A stretch of DNA of 64,000 nucleotides from Malaya genurostris (GCF_030247185.1 NC_080572.1:189381800-189445799); one strand, 5' to 3'; shown: positions 23,410 to 35,310, counted from the stretch's first letter. A program made the numbers and translations. Notes: generated by a model from the sequence alone, not told the origin.

Positions 23410-24187
23410 ATTTTGACACTCACCGCTCTATTATTTCGGAACCGGAAGTCGGATCTGCATGAAATTGCACAGTATCTTTCAAGACATTGAAAGCTTTAAT
23501 TTGAATGATGATTTGTGAAAATCGGTTTAACCGTTACTGAAAAGTTGAAGTGTGTTCCGTTTTTTTAAGCTTGTCTTCACTATTACCGGTGCTTTCGAAA
23601 ACGGAAACAGGTGACTTATAGTCCCAAAGTAGATTTATATATCGATCAACTAACAAGGATGAAATTACCAGTAAGATTCATAAAAATTCGCACTTCGTTT
23701 AGCCATCACTTGTGAAAAAATACTCATGAAAATGAAAATTTTTTACTTATCGCGCTGTAATACCGGAACCGGAAATCGGGTCTGGATAAACTTTTCGAGG
23801 ATTTTTTAAAGAATTTCAGACCTTATATTTGTATCTTAGTTTGTAAAAATCGGTTAAGAAGGTTCCGAGAAAATTGAGTGCGCATTTTCTGATAGATTTG
23901 CACGTATTGCTTTGTAATTCCGTAAACGGAAGTCGGATAGTGATAAAATGTAAAAGTAGTCCTTGGAACCATAAGACCTTTCATTTGAATCTGAGTTTGT
24001 GAAGCATTTTCTCATCTGAAAAAATTGACTGACATTCTTGGTTACATTCACACCTACATACGTACATACACACATACACACAGACATTTGCTCAGTTCGT
24101 CAAACTGAGTCGAATGGTATATGCTATTCGATTCAAAATTCAGTTTTCACAGTGATTGTATAGTCTTTCTATATGGAAAGGCTAAAA
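23410..24187 (+). repeat. tandem dispersed module, about four monomers of 150-170 bp
   Basis: The motif CGGAACCGGAAGTCGG or a decayed version recurs at about 23437, 23590, 23764 and 23920. Each copy is followed by a TTTCATTTGAATCT-like block and usually TGTGAAAATCGGTT. The last monomer carries the complex end (CATACACACATACACACAG, CTCAGTTCGTCAAACTGAGT, TCTTTCTATATGGAAAGG). The regular spacing shows this family is built by tandem monomer gain. Confidence 0.7.
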
Positions 24188-24411
24188 GGCGAGAGGGCAG
24201 TGATGTCATTTCACCAGAGGGAAAACACACTGGTGCAAGATTTATGTCTACACAGGGTATACAAGAAGCGAACATCACACAAAAAGGAAAGCGCACTTCT
24301 TCTCAGTGTCGAATAGACAGAAATTTAGTGTGTGCTTGTGATTAAAGCAGCTGGTGCTAGTGAAACACATTCTCTTAGCATGAATCGCTCTCACGTGCTC
24401 TCGTCTAAATA

Positions 24412-25262
24412 AGGAGTGTATCGGAAATAAGCTATCCACAAATTTTTCTTTCAAATTATGATCAAAAGCGATATTTTATTCAAACTAAAAATTGATCGTT
24501 TATTGTACGAGGTTAAACTTGAGCATAATGAAAACCGGATGAAATTTAAGTTATTCCTTCACGAATTTTCGAACTTTTGATCGAACGCTCTTCATCAAGT
24601 TCCGGACAAGTGTTGCATCGCATTGTTGAACGTTTGAGCCCAATTTTTTTTAACTCCTGCATGTTTCTCGCTGCCTTACCAGTCTTCTTGAAGACCCTCT
24701 TCACGATTGCCCAGTAACGTTCGATGTGTCAAAGTTGAGGGCAATTTGGTGGATTGATATTTTTCTCAACGAAAGTTATACTCTTTTCCTCAAGCCAATT
24801 GAGAGTGGTTTTGGCATAGTGAGCCGACGCTAAATCCAGCCAAAACAGTGAAGGTGTACTATGCTTCTTATATAAAGGCAGCAATCTCTTCCGGAGACAC
24901 TCAGATCGATAGATTGCTGCATTTATAGTTCCGGTAGTTTAAAAAATGGTTGACTTCAAAACACAGGAACATATTGCTTGCCATACCAGTACCTTTCGAC
25001 CGAATTTCTCAACTTGAATCGACCTATCCGCATCACTCACATTCTCCCCAACGACGACAGTAAAGTATTGTGGACCTGGAAGGGTTTTTGAGTCCTCCTT
25101 TACATAAGTCTCATCGTCCATCAAAACGCAAGCATCCGGACACTGCAATAGACGCGAATACAATTATACAATACAGCATGCTGTGATCTGAGCATAAAAA
25201 CCATCACAAATACATGCGTACAACACAAATGTATGTGGATAGCTTATTTTCGATACACTCCT
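24412..25262 (-). mobile_element. Tc1/mariner DD37E (ITmD37E-type) element, internally deleted, complete ends
   Basis: Both ends are intact: AGGAGTGTATCGGAAATAAG at 24412 and its inverse at the right, 28 bp with one mismatch, each flanked by TA (24410-24411 and 25263-25264), the target duplicated by this superfamily. At 851 bp it is shorter than autonomous relatives (the other copy here is 1241 bp), because the DNA-binding part of the transposase is gone. With both ends present it could in principle have been moved by enzyme supplied in trans. Confidence 0.9.
24550..25163 (-). pseudogene. DD37E transposase, N-terminal deletion, frameshift and stop
   Basis: The minus-strand frame starts in LLQCPDACVLMDDETYVKED (first catalytic Asp intact) and runs through PGPQYFTV and VLVWQAICS. 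It then shifts frame and resumes as LFWLDLASAHYAKTTLNWL, ending near PPNCPQL-stop-HIERYW. The second Asp and the Glu are separated by 37 residues, counting the stop, which gives the DD37E signature. The stop is TGA replacing the Arg of 'RPIE' (24729-24731). No helix-turn-helix region remains. A catalytically dead transposase. Confidence 0.85.
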
Positions 25263-25264
25263 TA

Positions 25265-26469
25265 CACCCAAGTAACCACTGGGGCATGCTAATGAGCTAA
25301 CACTTCTGTGATTTAATTTTTAAACTTATAGAAGGTAATGATGGCCTTGTAATGACAATCTTTTTCGCAGCAAGGAAAAACTAAATTTAAACGATAAATT
25401 GCACTTTTGCTGAATATGCGTGCCCCATGCTTCTTTTATGCGAAACGTACATCAGAATCTTCGCCGGCGTTCACACTTTGGAAACATATCTTCATCCACC
25501 TCAGAGAATTTCAGAGCTCTGCTGTAGCAATTTAGTATGATCCAGTGCTACAGTTGAAAGAGAATAAACACACGCTCTCATGATGCGTGTACACTTTATA
25601 TAACAGTGGTGTATATGTGTGAAAGAGAAGAGCTCTCGTTGATGTTGTCAGTGCGAGGGGAGAAATTATACTTGCTCTTCATCACACAGAGGAAATGGAC
25701 ATCTCTGCGAGAGGGTTATGTCAGAGACATAACTGGATGACGTGAATACGAATAAAATTTTCATGTTTTTTTCCACACAACCGAATATCGATATTTGCAC
25801 GTACTAGTTGATTGATAGTGTGAAATTCGAAAACTTTCAATGCGTCACCTGCAAAATTGTAATAGTACAATTACAGGCGGGATATACGAGAGAAAAAAAT
25901 TACGGGGACAAGAAAGAATTAATACAAAATTCAATGTTCAAACTCATTCATAAATTGAAAAATCCACAACAAATCGTTTTTAGTAATCTAGGATTTCTAA
26001 ACATGAGGACTATTATGACATTAATTTCAATAACTTAATTGTCTTAACTTACTTGTTGAGGCACAAATCTCCAAATATCAAGGGGAACGTGCCATTTGAG
26101 CCAATTTGTTCTGATTCTTGGTTTGAAAGAATATATTCACACCGAGTTCAGGAGCTCTAAAATATAAAGTATCTATAATTCTTTAGAAGGCATGAGAAAT
26201 GGTAAATTTTAAGTGAATACTGACATGATATGCACATCTAAAACTAAATATTTTTAGTGAACATCTTACGAGCCAGTTGTAATTCCATATTAAAAAAGAT
26301 CTTGTTCGAATATTACTCAGCCCTTTTTTAAATTGATGCATAGTTAGAATCAGCTAGATGAAGTATTATCATCATGTCAAAGGTTTTGATCTGTAACAAG
26401 GCACAATTTCCCAATAGGCGAGAATATCAATTTTGGTTTTGGTTTTTATATTTTAATTAAAAATTTATC
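25265..26469. other. non-coding with a GTTATGTCAGAGACATAAC motif
   Basis: 25715-25733 is an exact palindrome-with-spacer, GTTATGTC-AGA-GACATAAC, followed by TGGATGACGTGAATACGAAT. Related sites lie at 32876, 32931, 40076, 42943 (minus) and 61343. The upstream 25460-25700 stretch has many GAGAG/CTCTC pieces. No gene recognised. Confidence 0.55.
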
Positions 26470-26883
26470 ATAGTTAGTGTGTGTCTCATTAGCGAACAAG
26501 ACATGCCGTAAGCCTACACTACACCCAACCACTGAAAATATTCTGCCTTTTCGTGTGTCGTCGGTTTTGCACGATGCGCTTTGTGCGATGATTCGTTTAA
26601 TTCATGTGTTTTGCGAATTTCACGCATCTTACTTGGCACTAAATTTCACCTTAATGATTGTTCATACCAAACATTTAAGAAAACTTAAATTTTGAGTTTT
26701 TGTGGTATTCTCATACTACTGAAAATTTTACCATAAATAGCTGACCATATTGCTGACGCTATGGGGAAAAATTATGTTGATGCGTTGAATATAACAAGAG
26801 ATATTTGCGATTAGGTTCTATCCCTTCTTGTACAGGGTAAATTTTGAAAAGGCGTCCCATTGTAAAGTAAGTTGTATTCACGA
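26470..26883 (+). repeat. 410-bp dispersed repeat, copy 1
   Basis: Ordered blocks shared with 38007-38423: ACATGCCGTAAGCC, CGGTTTTGCACGATGCG, TTTGTGCGATGATTCGTT, then TTCTTGTACAGGGTAAATTT and the end AGTAAGTTGTATTCACGA. The last ~125 bp also occur at 62580-62704. No transposase; the open frame 26477-26695 is repeat-derived. Confidence 0.8.
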
Positions 26884-27181
26884 TGAACAATAACAAAAAG
26901 TCTGGCATCGCTTGCATTTGTACTTATTTGCGAGTGGCGTTTTGAGTATCACACCTGTAGCAAAACATGAAGTGCATCCATCAGTGTAGTTCAAATTCAG
27001 TTAGAAAACAGCATAAAACATTTCTAATTATTTCAATGTTTCTCTCATGTATCATATACTCACTATTTGGTATCAATGTAAAGCGATAGCAAACTTTTAT
27101 CAACGTAAAAGTTCATTTTTCTATTATTGTTTATTTGGGCATTATACACAGTTCGAAAAAATCTTGTGATTTTGCATCCTA

Positions 27182-27540
27182 TAAGATGCACATAAATGGA
27201 GCGTCGTATTTCACACAAATTTATATTCAAGAACAGGTAAAATTGTGTGAAAATTACATGGCTTGAATTCGAATGAAATGAAAAACAAAAGATCGGTAGC
27301 AGCAGCGCGACTTGAACCGAGAAACATTAGATCACAAGCACATCGGTTACCTGACTGAACCACAGTGCTCATATCTGTTCAAAGAATAATTGATACATAT
27401 AAATCCATACAGCGGCACTGGCTAACCGAGTGCAAATTACACTCGGAGCGTGTAAAATTCTGTGCGAGTGGAGTAATAACGTCATTTGAAAAATTACGTA
27501 GTTGTGAATTGTATTCTGTCACCAGTAAAATTCATAATTT
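27182..27540 (-). mobile_element. composite SINE-like repeat, copy 3
   Basis: Minus-strand copy of the 7090/14586 family. It carries GATGCACATAAATGGAGCG at the low end, the tRNA-like centre (27300-27385, reversed box B CGCGACTTGAACCGAGAAAC), and TCACCAGTAAAATTCATAA at the far end. More diverged than copies 1 and 2. Confidence 0.6.
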
Positions 27541-28401
27541 TTTTCTGTGTATTATTAATGAAATGGCAAAATAATGCTTCAATTGGATATAACAGTTCGT
27601 TTGGCCAGTATTGCGCAATTTAGGGATAATACAGTTTATATAACACAAACGTATTTAATGAATTGTTAGAAAACTTTGACAGCGTTGTAGTGAATTTAGT
27701 AAAAATGCAAGAAAAACCCCATATTTCTGTGGTGTTCATTAAAATTTTAGATTGTGAAATGTACAAATATAGTAAAATAGATATTTATCGTTTTATTTTA
27801 TTGTGTCATTCATTTGGTATTTGACAATTATATGTATTTTGTTTAGCTATTTTTGCTCTTAAATCAACCTCACGAATATCACTTCAAGCTTCTTTGCTAG
27901 TTGGAGACTAATAAGGTATGTTTTCACTATTTTTTTTAATCAGGTACTTCCCCTTGATGATGAACAACGAGCAACAAGGCTATTGTGAAAATGGGAATAC
28001 CATTAAAACCTAATATTTGTAACGAGCAGGCACTGTTAGCTCGTTAAAAGGTGAGATAACTAAGTGTTCACAAGCTCCTATATCATGCCTTCCAGTGTGT
28101 CTATGATGACAACTGGTCAATAAAACGGCGTAAACCGGGTGTTATCGCCTTCTGCGTTAGTTGCAGTATGAGAGGGTGATAATTAGCTTGTATGTTTGTA
28201 ACAAGTGTTTCTTCTGGAGGCTAGTTTTTTCAATAATTACTTCATTGTCTGAAAGTTGTTTTGACAGTGTAAAGTTTTAGGCAAATTATCATGAATTAAA
28301 TAAGCATTATTTTCAAAATCAATGTTCAATTATAGCTGTTTATAGCACAAAATTCTCTTCAGTAATCAACAAGCAAAATTGCCATATTCGGAGCAAAGAT
28401 A
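27541..28401. other. non-coding, no gene recognised
   Basis: AT-rich; nothing recognised. Confidence 0.5.
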
Positions 28402-28876
28402 ATGCACACGCCGTTCAAGAATTACCGATACATCCCGATAAATGTACTGGCTGGTGGAATCGTCGGTCTTTATTTCTATAAAAATGAGCAAGGACGACGC
28501 GTTGCCGTGAATGGAAATCGATACAAATCCATGGTCAATGAATTTTCTATGTCAAATCTTCAAGATATGAATATGGACGAAATGTGGTTTCAACAGGATG
28601 GTGCCACTTGTCATACTGCGGGCGAAATAATCGACTTATTGAAAGAACAAGAACATTATTTCGAAAAATGGACCGGTGAATTGGCCTTCGCGTTCCTATG
28701 ATTTGACGCCCCTCGATTATTTTTTGTGGGGATACGTGGAGTCATTGGTTGATGTGGATAAACCAGCAACGATTGACGCTTTGGAAACTAATATTCAACG
28801 TGTCATTGCTAAAAAAGGCTCTCGAATGCTTGAAGAATTAATTAAAAATTGGACCTCATGCCCGAGACCATATTAA
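28402..28876 (+). pseudogene. mariner-related transposase (TPLDYFLWG type, DD41D-like), frameshifted 5'-truncated relic
   Basis: From about 28450 the plus strand reads LAGGIVGLYFYKNEQGRR, VNGNRYKSMVNEF and MDEMWFQQDGATCHTAG (Asp of QQDG at 28597-28599). A frameshift follows, then NWPSRSYDLTPLDYFLWGY (Asp at 28715-28717) and DKPATIDALETNIQRVI, ending at a TAA at 28874-28876. Two of the three catalytic acids are present; the first lies in the missing 5' part. The two visible Asp codons are 115 nt apart, about 38 codons with one frame break. Unbroken relatives have about 41, from memory, hence DD41D-like. No terminal inverted repeats were found. Confidence 0.85.
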
Positions 28877-29845
28877 ATGTTAAATGCCAAGAAATTATTC
28901 ACCAAAAACAAAAAAAAATGGCCATGTCATAATACGGCATGTGTTTTATTTAATTTTCAAATCAGCAAGCCTCTAAAACACATCCATTATAACAAATCTG
29001 CCAAAATTTTTGAAAACCCTTCAAATAGGTCATGTTTTTCGACTTGACATCCCATTGCTGAAGTGAATTCAAATCAAACCTTTTAATATGGTTCCAATTT
29101 GACTTCAGCTAATCCAGACTTTTTGTTAACTTGTTTCAATATGAAACTAAACAATGCTTGACCTCAAAAATTCATTGACCGAATGACCAAATGTAATGTA
29201 TGAATCCATTCGATGTAAACATTGCATTGAGGCGGAGCTGGTCGATAGAATGGTGACCTCGGGATACGATTTGTTCTGTATACGAAATGGATCATCGGAA
29301 TTTGATTGAGTCCTGAGTCCTAGTTTCGAGCAAAAATTATGGAAAATCCTTCAAATAGGTCAAGTATTTTTCCTTGACGTCCTATTGCTGAAGTGCATTT
29401 TAACCCCTAATGCGAATTTAAATTGTCAACTTGTTTTCATGAAAACCATTTGCAGCATACCTTGTAATTCATAAATTAGCATTTTGGATATCACACTTAT
29501 ATAATTTGACGAATAAAGAAATATTAAAACGAAACAATAAATTTTGGTGTATGAATAATAGTTTTTTTCCTATTATAAGTGTTTTATGTAGGAGCGTCTG
29601 CAGAAAAAATATTCAGAAAAATAACGAGAATAAATAAATAAAATGGTTAAAACCGAGAATAAATAAACGATAAATTAATAATAATAGTAGTGTGAAGTGT
29701 GCAATATCATATTATGTTTCAAGGGTGCAATTGGCTGGTTAAGAAAATAGAAGGTTTGAAAGGTTTCCATACGGTAAGAAATGAAACATTGATTGCAAAG
29801 TCGAGTATTGGCAAGATTAATAGAGATATTGAGTAAGATAGATTG
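28877..29845. other. non-coding with two local duplications
   Basis: AGGTCATGTTTTTCGACTTG at 29029 and AGGTCAAGTATTTTTCCTTG at 29358 begin two related 60-bp stretches sharing CCATTGCTGAAGTG / CTATTGCTGAAGTG. Between them, 29200-29325 is a partial copy of the reading frame at 29846-30244. Confidence 0.6.
29200..29325 (-). pseudogene. partial second copy of the 29.9-30.2 kb unknown reading frame
   Basis: Minus strand reads LGLRTQSNSDDPFRIQNKSY then PEVTILSTSSASMQCLHRMD. The aligned copy at 29.9 kb reads QVLTQSNSDDPLRIRSKW and EVTILSSSPASMQCLHQMDS. The two keep the same frame through about 40 codons despite base changes. Confidence 0.5.
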
Positions 29846-30244
29846 TCAATTATTCATACAAAACTGAAGACCATAAACCAAATACGCGTCGATTTCTTGC
29901 CAAATTTCTGTAATCTTTGAATCCATTTGATGCAAACATTGCATTGAGGCGGGGCTGGACGATAGAATGGTGACCTCGAGACACCATTTGCTCCGTATAC
30001 GTAATGGGTCATCGGAGTTCGATTGAGTTAACACCTGCCTGAATCCTAGTTTCAAGCTTCGAAGTTCGTAGATGACAAATTCGTTCAGTGCTCCCAAAAG
30101 CAGCGAATGTGTTTCACATGTGGAATACTTTAATTGGTCAAAAAGATATCCACAGATAGGAGAAAGCTTTTTTTCACAAATTTTCATTTCATAGTTGTAC
30201 TCTTTAGTCTTTGTTCTAATTTTAGATACTGATAAAAACGTCAA
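29846..30244 (-). CDS. unknown protein fragment, 132 codons, duplicated nearby
   Basis: Open from ATG 30244 to a stop at 29846. Not recognised. The C-terminal ~75 residues (ALNEFVIYELRSLKLGFRQV to EIWQEIDAYLVYGLQF) have ordinary amphipathic composition, without the low-complexity look of neighbouring chance frames. A partial copy at 29200-29325 preserves the frame. It has no signal peptide, membrane segment or known domain. It could be a fragment of a repeat-borne gene, an exon of a host gene (CAG|GTGTTA inside it resembles a donor), or a chance frame in a duplicated sequence. Confidence 0.35.
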   Translation of the reverse strand: MTFLSVSKIRTKTKEYNYEMKICEKKLSPICGYLFDQLKYSTCETHSLLLGALNEFVIYELRSLKLGFRQVLTQSNSDDPLRIRSKWCLEVTILSSSPASMQCLHQMDSKITEIWQEIDAYLVYGLQFCMNN

Positions 30245-30499
30245 ATAAGTTCAAGATTGTACTGTACATCTTGACAAGACTAAATCAAATCGTTCAGTAA
30301 TGTTGCGCTGAAACGTCTCAGGAAAAGAAAGAACACGTTTTCATATAAAATTTATGCGTCACAAAAAAAACGTTCTTCCGAACATTAATATGCAGAAATT
30401 CCTGCTCATAGCAATTGGAATGGAATGTAAGTAGAAATTGTGGAAAAATAGAAGAAAAACGTGAAAATTAAAAAAAATCATTCAATTTTTTTTATTTTT

Positions 30500-32330
30500 A
30501 TACTGTTATTTCACCGTAGTAGTTCTGAGGAGACGCTTCCGATCATACTTGAAAAGTAACCGTCCTAGTATACATTTTCTGTCACCCGAGTGAGCTTCGA
30601 TAAATGCAAAACTTAAACCGACATACATACAATGGCTCAACTCCCAAACTACCGGAGAAAGCGCACGGTTCCCAGCGGCCACAAAAGCTACCGTGCGTCT
30701 CCTCGAAAAAGCTACAACCAATTGAACAACCACACCAATGCAGCAGCAATAGTAGCAATACACATGTACTTCCACTTCCACTTTCTTTCGTGTGTTTGTT
30801 TTTTATGTTCTTGCACCCACCCACCAAGCCGAAGCTTGGTGTGCTCACCGCAAGGTGGCTCCCCGGACTGCCACTAACATTTGCAAATAATTTTACTGTC
30901 TGGTGGAAAATCGATAATATATTTGAGGTAGGTTCGGAATTCGTCTCGCAGAAAATGAAGCAATACGAATACAGCAAGAGTCGTACCTAATGAATGTTGG
31001 ATTTTAGAACATTTTTTTTCTACAGTTTGGCAACAGATAAATTATGATCCACAAGAAAAAAACGCATTTTCATGCACTTGTTTACGTTTAGATTCGCGTA
31101 TTAATTACAACCATTTTGAGTTGTGTTTTAAAAACAAACGAAAAATACCTACTTGCTATCATATTCACGGGTACAACCGGCGGAAACGGAACGACTCTGA
31201 GGCGCAGTTTGCCGATTTTTGTTGATTATTGTCCTCCGGGTATTTTTTTTTTCACCACACAAAGTTTTGCTTTTGAATCCAAAATCTCAACCGGTTCGAT
31301 AACGTTTAGCGGATGTGCCGTTCGTTTTCACTTTCCACACACAAACACCAGTCACAGTAGCGCGGAAGGACTGCTGTCTGCTTTATTCACCGGAAAAGAA
31401 TCGATTCCACTGGTAGTGAAAACAGGTTCGGTGAAAATTACTTCCTCTCTCTCTCACTTTCTCGCACACACGGCGTCACCAGTTTTGCAGTTACGATGAA
31501 TTACATGTCGCGCCGGTCGTAAAACCCGGCAATCCGAAAGCCCGAGACAAGGATGCACTCGTCGTTCACTTCGGGCTTCGGGAAGTTGTTGTAATAGTTG
31601 TAATAAACACACACCCCATTTTTGCAATGCCTCCCCAGAGACAACTCACTTCCTGTTTTGCTCCGGAAAAATTCACAAAATCAAATTTCCATGCCAGAAT
31701 TTGATCGAAACACCACCATCAATCAACCGAGAGGATAATTTCACCAGCGAACCCAAGTAAAAAGCTCACATTTCCTAACATCCACTTACACTCTGCACCA
31801 GTAAAAAAAAGGATCGGTTGGCTATCGCTGCCGCTGCTGCTTCTGCTACTGTTCGGTCCGGACCTTAGACAACAATATTTACAGTCAGTCTCGCTGGTTG
31901 CCTAAAAGCGTTCTGTCGCGTAGTCGTACGAAGAAGAGCTACCGCACAGCATACAATGTTGTGCCAGCAGGAAGAAGAGAGTGTCGTTTCCACACCGCAA
32001 ACACCGGCACCGTGCCAGGATCCCCCTGCCCCCCATTGCAAGCATGATGGTACATTGCGAAACAGAGAGAGAGAGAGAGAGAAATTCATTTGGGCTTCCT
32101 GCCAAGAGAGAGGGTTGCTGCTTTTATTCACAATCGAGGAAATTGCATTCTCTACTGCCGGGGAGTCTCGTAGTTTTCATCATAGCAAAGGAACGAGAAA
32201 ACGTGAGACTCAGAACGGCAGGACTGCACGAGATGGTCGCTGGGATATATGGGAGCTTTCTGTACGCTGCGGTTCGTCGAGGGGCTGACGATAGAATCGA
32301 AATTGTGATAGAACTACTTCTATTTTCATA
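30500..32330. promoter_or_regulatory. GC-richer island, candidate regulatory / 5' UTR region
   Basis: GC-richer and CA/CT-rich compared with flanks, with overlapping open frames on both strands (30582-30977 minus and 30604-30990 plus; 31865-32131 minus and 31981-32421 plus), which argues for composition rather than coding. Contains a (GA)n run at about 32064-32082 and CCTGCCCCCC-type stretches. No domain in any translation. Confidence 0.35.
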
Positions 32331-32570
32331 TTCGCAGTTCAAAATTAGTAGTTATCTTCTACTTTTCTTGGCCACAACTGTTCACTTATTTTTGGAATCC
32401 ATTGTCATTTACCCGACTTAGAGACTTAGAACATTGATTCGTAATTCTTTCTGAATTACTTCAGATTACGATTATTAGTGTGCAATCAACTGTATTCATT
32501 TTTGACAACCAGCTGATTACATGTAAATTCACACATAAGCCACTCTTTGATACTGCTCGTGAAATCTTAT

Positions 32571-32839
32571 ATCGTTTTCGTTTTCAAATTGCACTACATC
32601 AGTGTAGCGAAAGCTGCACCTAAACCGTTCGTTTTTACCAATTGCACTACACCAGTGCTACACTTTTTCTGCACCGATACCACTGGTGTATCACTCATCA
32701 AAAGTTTGGTGTAGCTCTGTGCAATGGAATCGTTTATTGTAGTCAATGGTTACTGTTTGTTTTCGTTATTTTTGTTCGTTTATTCATGCCTCAGTGTGGC
32801 ACTGCACCGGTGTAGCGCAAATGAAAAACGAAAACGCCG
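32571..32839. mobile_element. MITE with TCGTTTTCGTTTTC inverted ends
   Basis: The left end TCGTTTTCGTTTTCAAATTG and the right end, reversed GCGTTTTCGTTTTTCATTTG, are inverted copies. Subterminal CTACATCAGTGTAG, CTACACCAGTGCTAC, CCACTGGTG and CACCGGTGTAG repeats alternate inside. About 270 bp and non-coding. Confidence 0.7.
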
Positions 32840-32875
32840 TTAGAAAACACTTGAACGAGAATAAAAAGGCAGGTG

Positions 32876-32954
32876 GGTAATGTCAGAGACATAATCGGAT
32901 GAAGTAAATACTAATGAAAAACTTGTAGTAGGTAATGTTAAAGACATAACCGCG
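32876..32954 (+). repeat. two tandem copies of the GGTAATGTCAGAGACATAA motif
   Basis: GGGTAATGTCAGAGACATAA at 32876-32895 and GGTAATGTTAAAGACATAAC at 32931-32950, 55 bp apart. Part of a dispersed family with five other sites here. Confidence 0.7.
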
Positions 32955-35310
32955 AAATTGGTGTAGGACTGCTGCCAACAAAGGGGTAAATCACTGTAAA
33001 AATGCACATTTATTTTGGTACATTGTTCTACTAATAAATCATCCATTTCAAGAAAAATCTCATTAGTTTTTTTTTGTTAAATGTTTTGACCCGAAGGTTT
33101 CCATTTCTTCAACTTTCAACACAGTTGATGATTATTTTCACGAGCAAAGTTCCGCACAAGTTGGTTGCCTCTCGTTTGGCGAACGGCGCATAAAGTAAAT
33201 CTGTCACTTGCTTGCGTGCCCTTCTCTACAGCGCTAACGTTCCGCACCGAGTCGCGACCAGGGTTGCAGACGGTACTGGAGAATGACACGAAACAGCAGA
33301 CAATCAAACTGCACAAATGGCAGCAGTCGCAGACTGTACTTCGTCGTGACTGTAACTATGAAATATGTCATACGTCTCATGACATTTTCTCTCGTTATTC
33401 TTTATAATCTGAGAATGGATAGCCACAATAAACAGTAGCTCCTTCCAAATTCAACAACTCTCGAGAGACAATCGCCAATAAGATTCTACTTTGAAATTCG
33501 TTTTACCTCGATTATAATAAGATGTAGGGGAACATGCACATGAAAGTCTTGCTCCCCAATGCAGCCGGTTTTTTTCTGTATCCTTTTAGTGTTTTGTTCC
33601 TCTGCACTCCCGTTAGAAGGAAGTGGTTTAGTGAGAAGTGCAGAGTATATAATTACTATGACTTCCACGATTCCGAAGGTGGGTTTGTTTTGGTAGTTCG
33701 TGTGATTTTGGTTTAATTTCCAGCTGGTTGATTTACTCCAATGCACTTTTTCGATCAAACAAATTAAAGAAAGACAAATGCTGCGCTCCTGTTACTTTGA
33801 GTATGAAATTTAAGCAAATAGTTCAATGTTTTTTAATTATCTGCATGAGCAAGCTTTGTGATTTAATTTTGCATGACAATTACTTAACGCTGCTCAAAAC
33901 CGAAACTGAACCGGTAATGGAAACACCGTCGCTCGTACGTAAGGAGGGGGTAGGGTCTAAACGATGAAAAAAATCATAATTTTTTTTCAGAATTATCGTT
34001 CAACAAAATAAATTCAAATGTTTTACATGATAAAAATCATCATTCACAACATTTTGTATTTTTTTCGTGGAAAAATATTGAGAAAGAAGTCAGTGAAAAG
34101 ATATTTTTGAGGACGCTTCTTAAAAATCATGATTTGCGATGTCCACTATATCTCAGGGCAGATTAGTTAGAAGTTAACAAATCAAAGTTTTTCTAGACCC
34201 CAACGTTTCTGTTTGATTTTTTTCAATTTTTTTTTAATTTTCGGTGGTTGTTCAAAGTGAAAACTACGATTTTTCACGAAAAAATCCGCCATTTTGAAGC
34301 TGTAAAAACACCTCGAAGTAACAAACAACGAAAAGGAAAACGTTGGGGTCTGGTTTTTTATATGTAGAAAGTGTGCAAAATTTGAAAAAATAATGGTGCC
34401 GTAGTTTTCGAATGACGATGGACACGGACTTTCAAAACCTGCTTTCGAGAAAAACGCATCCAAAGTTTTCTGTCTATAAAATCAATGGAAACAATTTATT
34501 ACTCTAAAAAGCCCGTAGGGTCTAATATTTTCAAAAAATCATATTTTTTCTTTTATAATTTGTTATAATGAAACATTTTAAAAATGTTTTGTCAAGTTTT
34601 TAAGTCAATCAAAGCAGAAGTCTTGGGTCTATGTGCCAAGCTCTTACTTCTTCGCAGTATGAGTTAAGTAAAGATGAATGCCCATAACTTGCTGAGTTTT
34701 GCTCCTATAGGCTTGAAAATTTTGCAGAATATACTTGAAATGTTTTACTATAAGAAAATACAAAGGAAATAGACCCTAACCGCCCCTGAATTCATCGCCA
34801 CGGAGCGGTCACAGTGGATATAGCAGTCCAGTTATGAAAATGTCATGACATTCTCGAAAACCGTGACTGAAAATAAATACAGCAGCTACCTATCCAGTAT
34901 GACCGTACGCTACCACAAAACGAACGCTGTGGCTTTGACCACCGTGAGAGAGTGCGACAAAATAACTGCTCTCAATATTGCTGTCGTGTGTCGTGTTGGC
35001 GCTCTCATGATTGCGCCAAGTTCAGCAGCTGCGGGTATCGTTGGCAGTGACTCTCTTATGCTTCGCAACAGTTTAAAAAAATGTCAAATTTTCGCACCCT
35101 TAGTCGCGGGACCCACGAAGTTGGACGTATTAGTGTATTAGTGACGGCACTTATTCGCTTTTTCTTGGCGCCGAAGTTCTGCAGCAGAACTGCACACAGT
35201 GCGGATCGAATCAATACCAAAGTAATTTTTGCGAAGGATTTTCTTTTGACGTAATTTCATTTGCACCTTTTTAAAAAAAAAGGTTCTAACGGCTACAAAA
35301 ATAACAACAT
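32955..35310. other. non-coding, no gene recognised
   Basis: Two short GC-richer patches (33160-33310 and 34800-35130) with no domain in their translations. The rest is AT-rich with poly-A/T runs. Reading frames at 33165-33407, 33486-33758, 34182-34463 and 34845-35141 show no family resemblance. Confidence 0.45.

Noticed and set aside
31981..32421. 146-codon plus-strand frame as a gene
   Set aside because: Overlaps other open frames on both strands and includes a (GA)n run read as RERERE; no domain.
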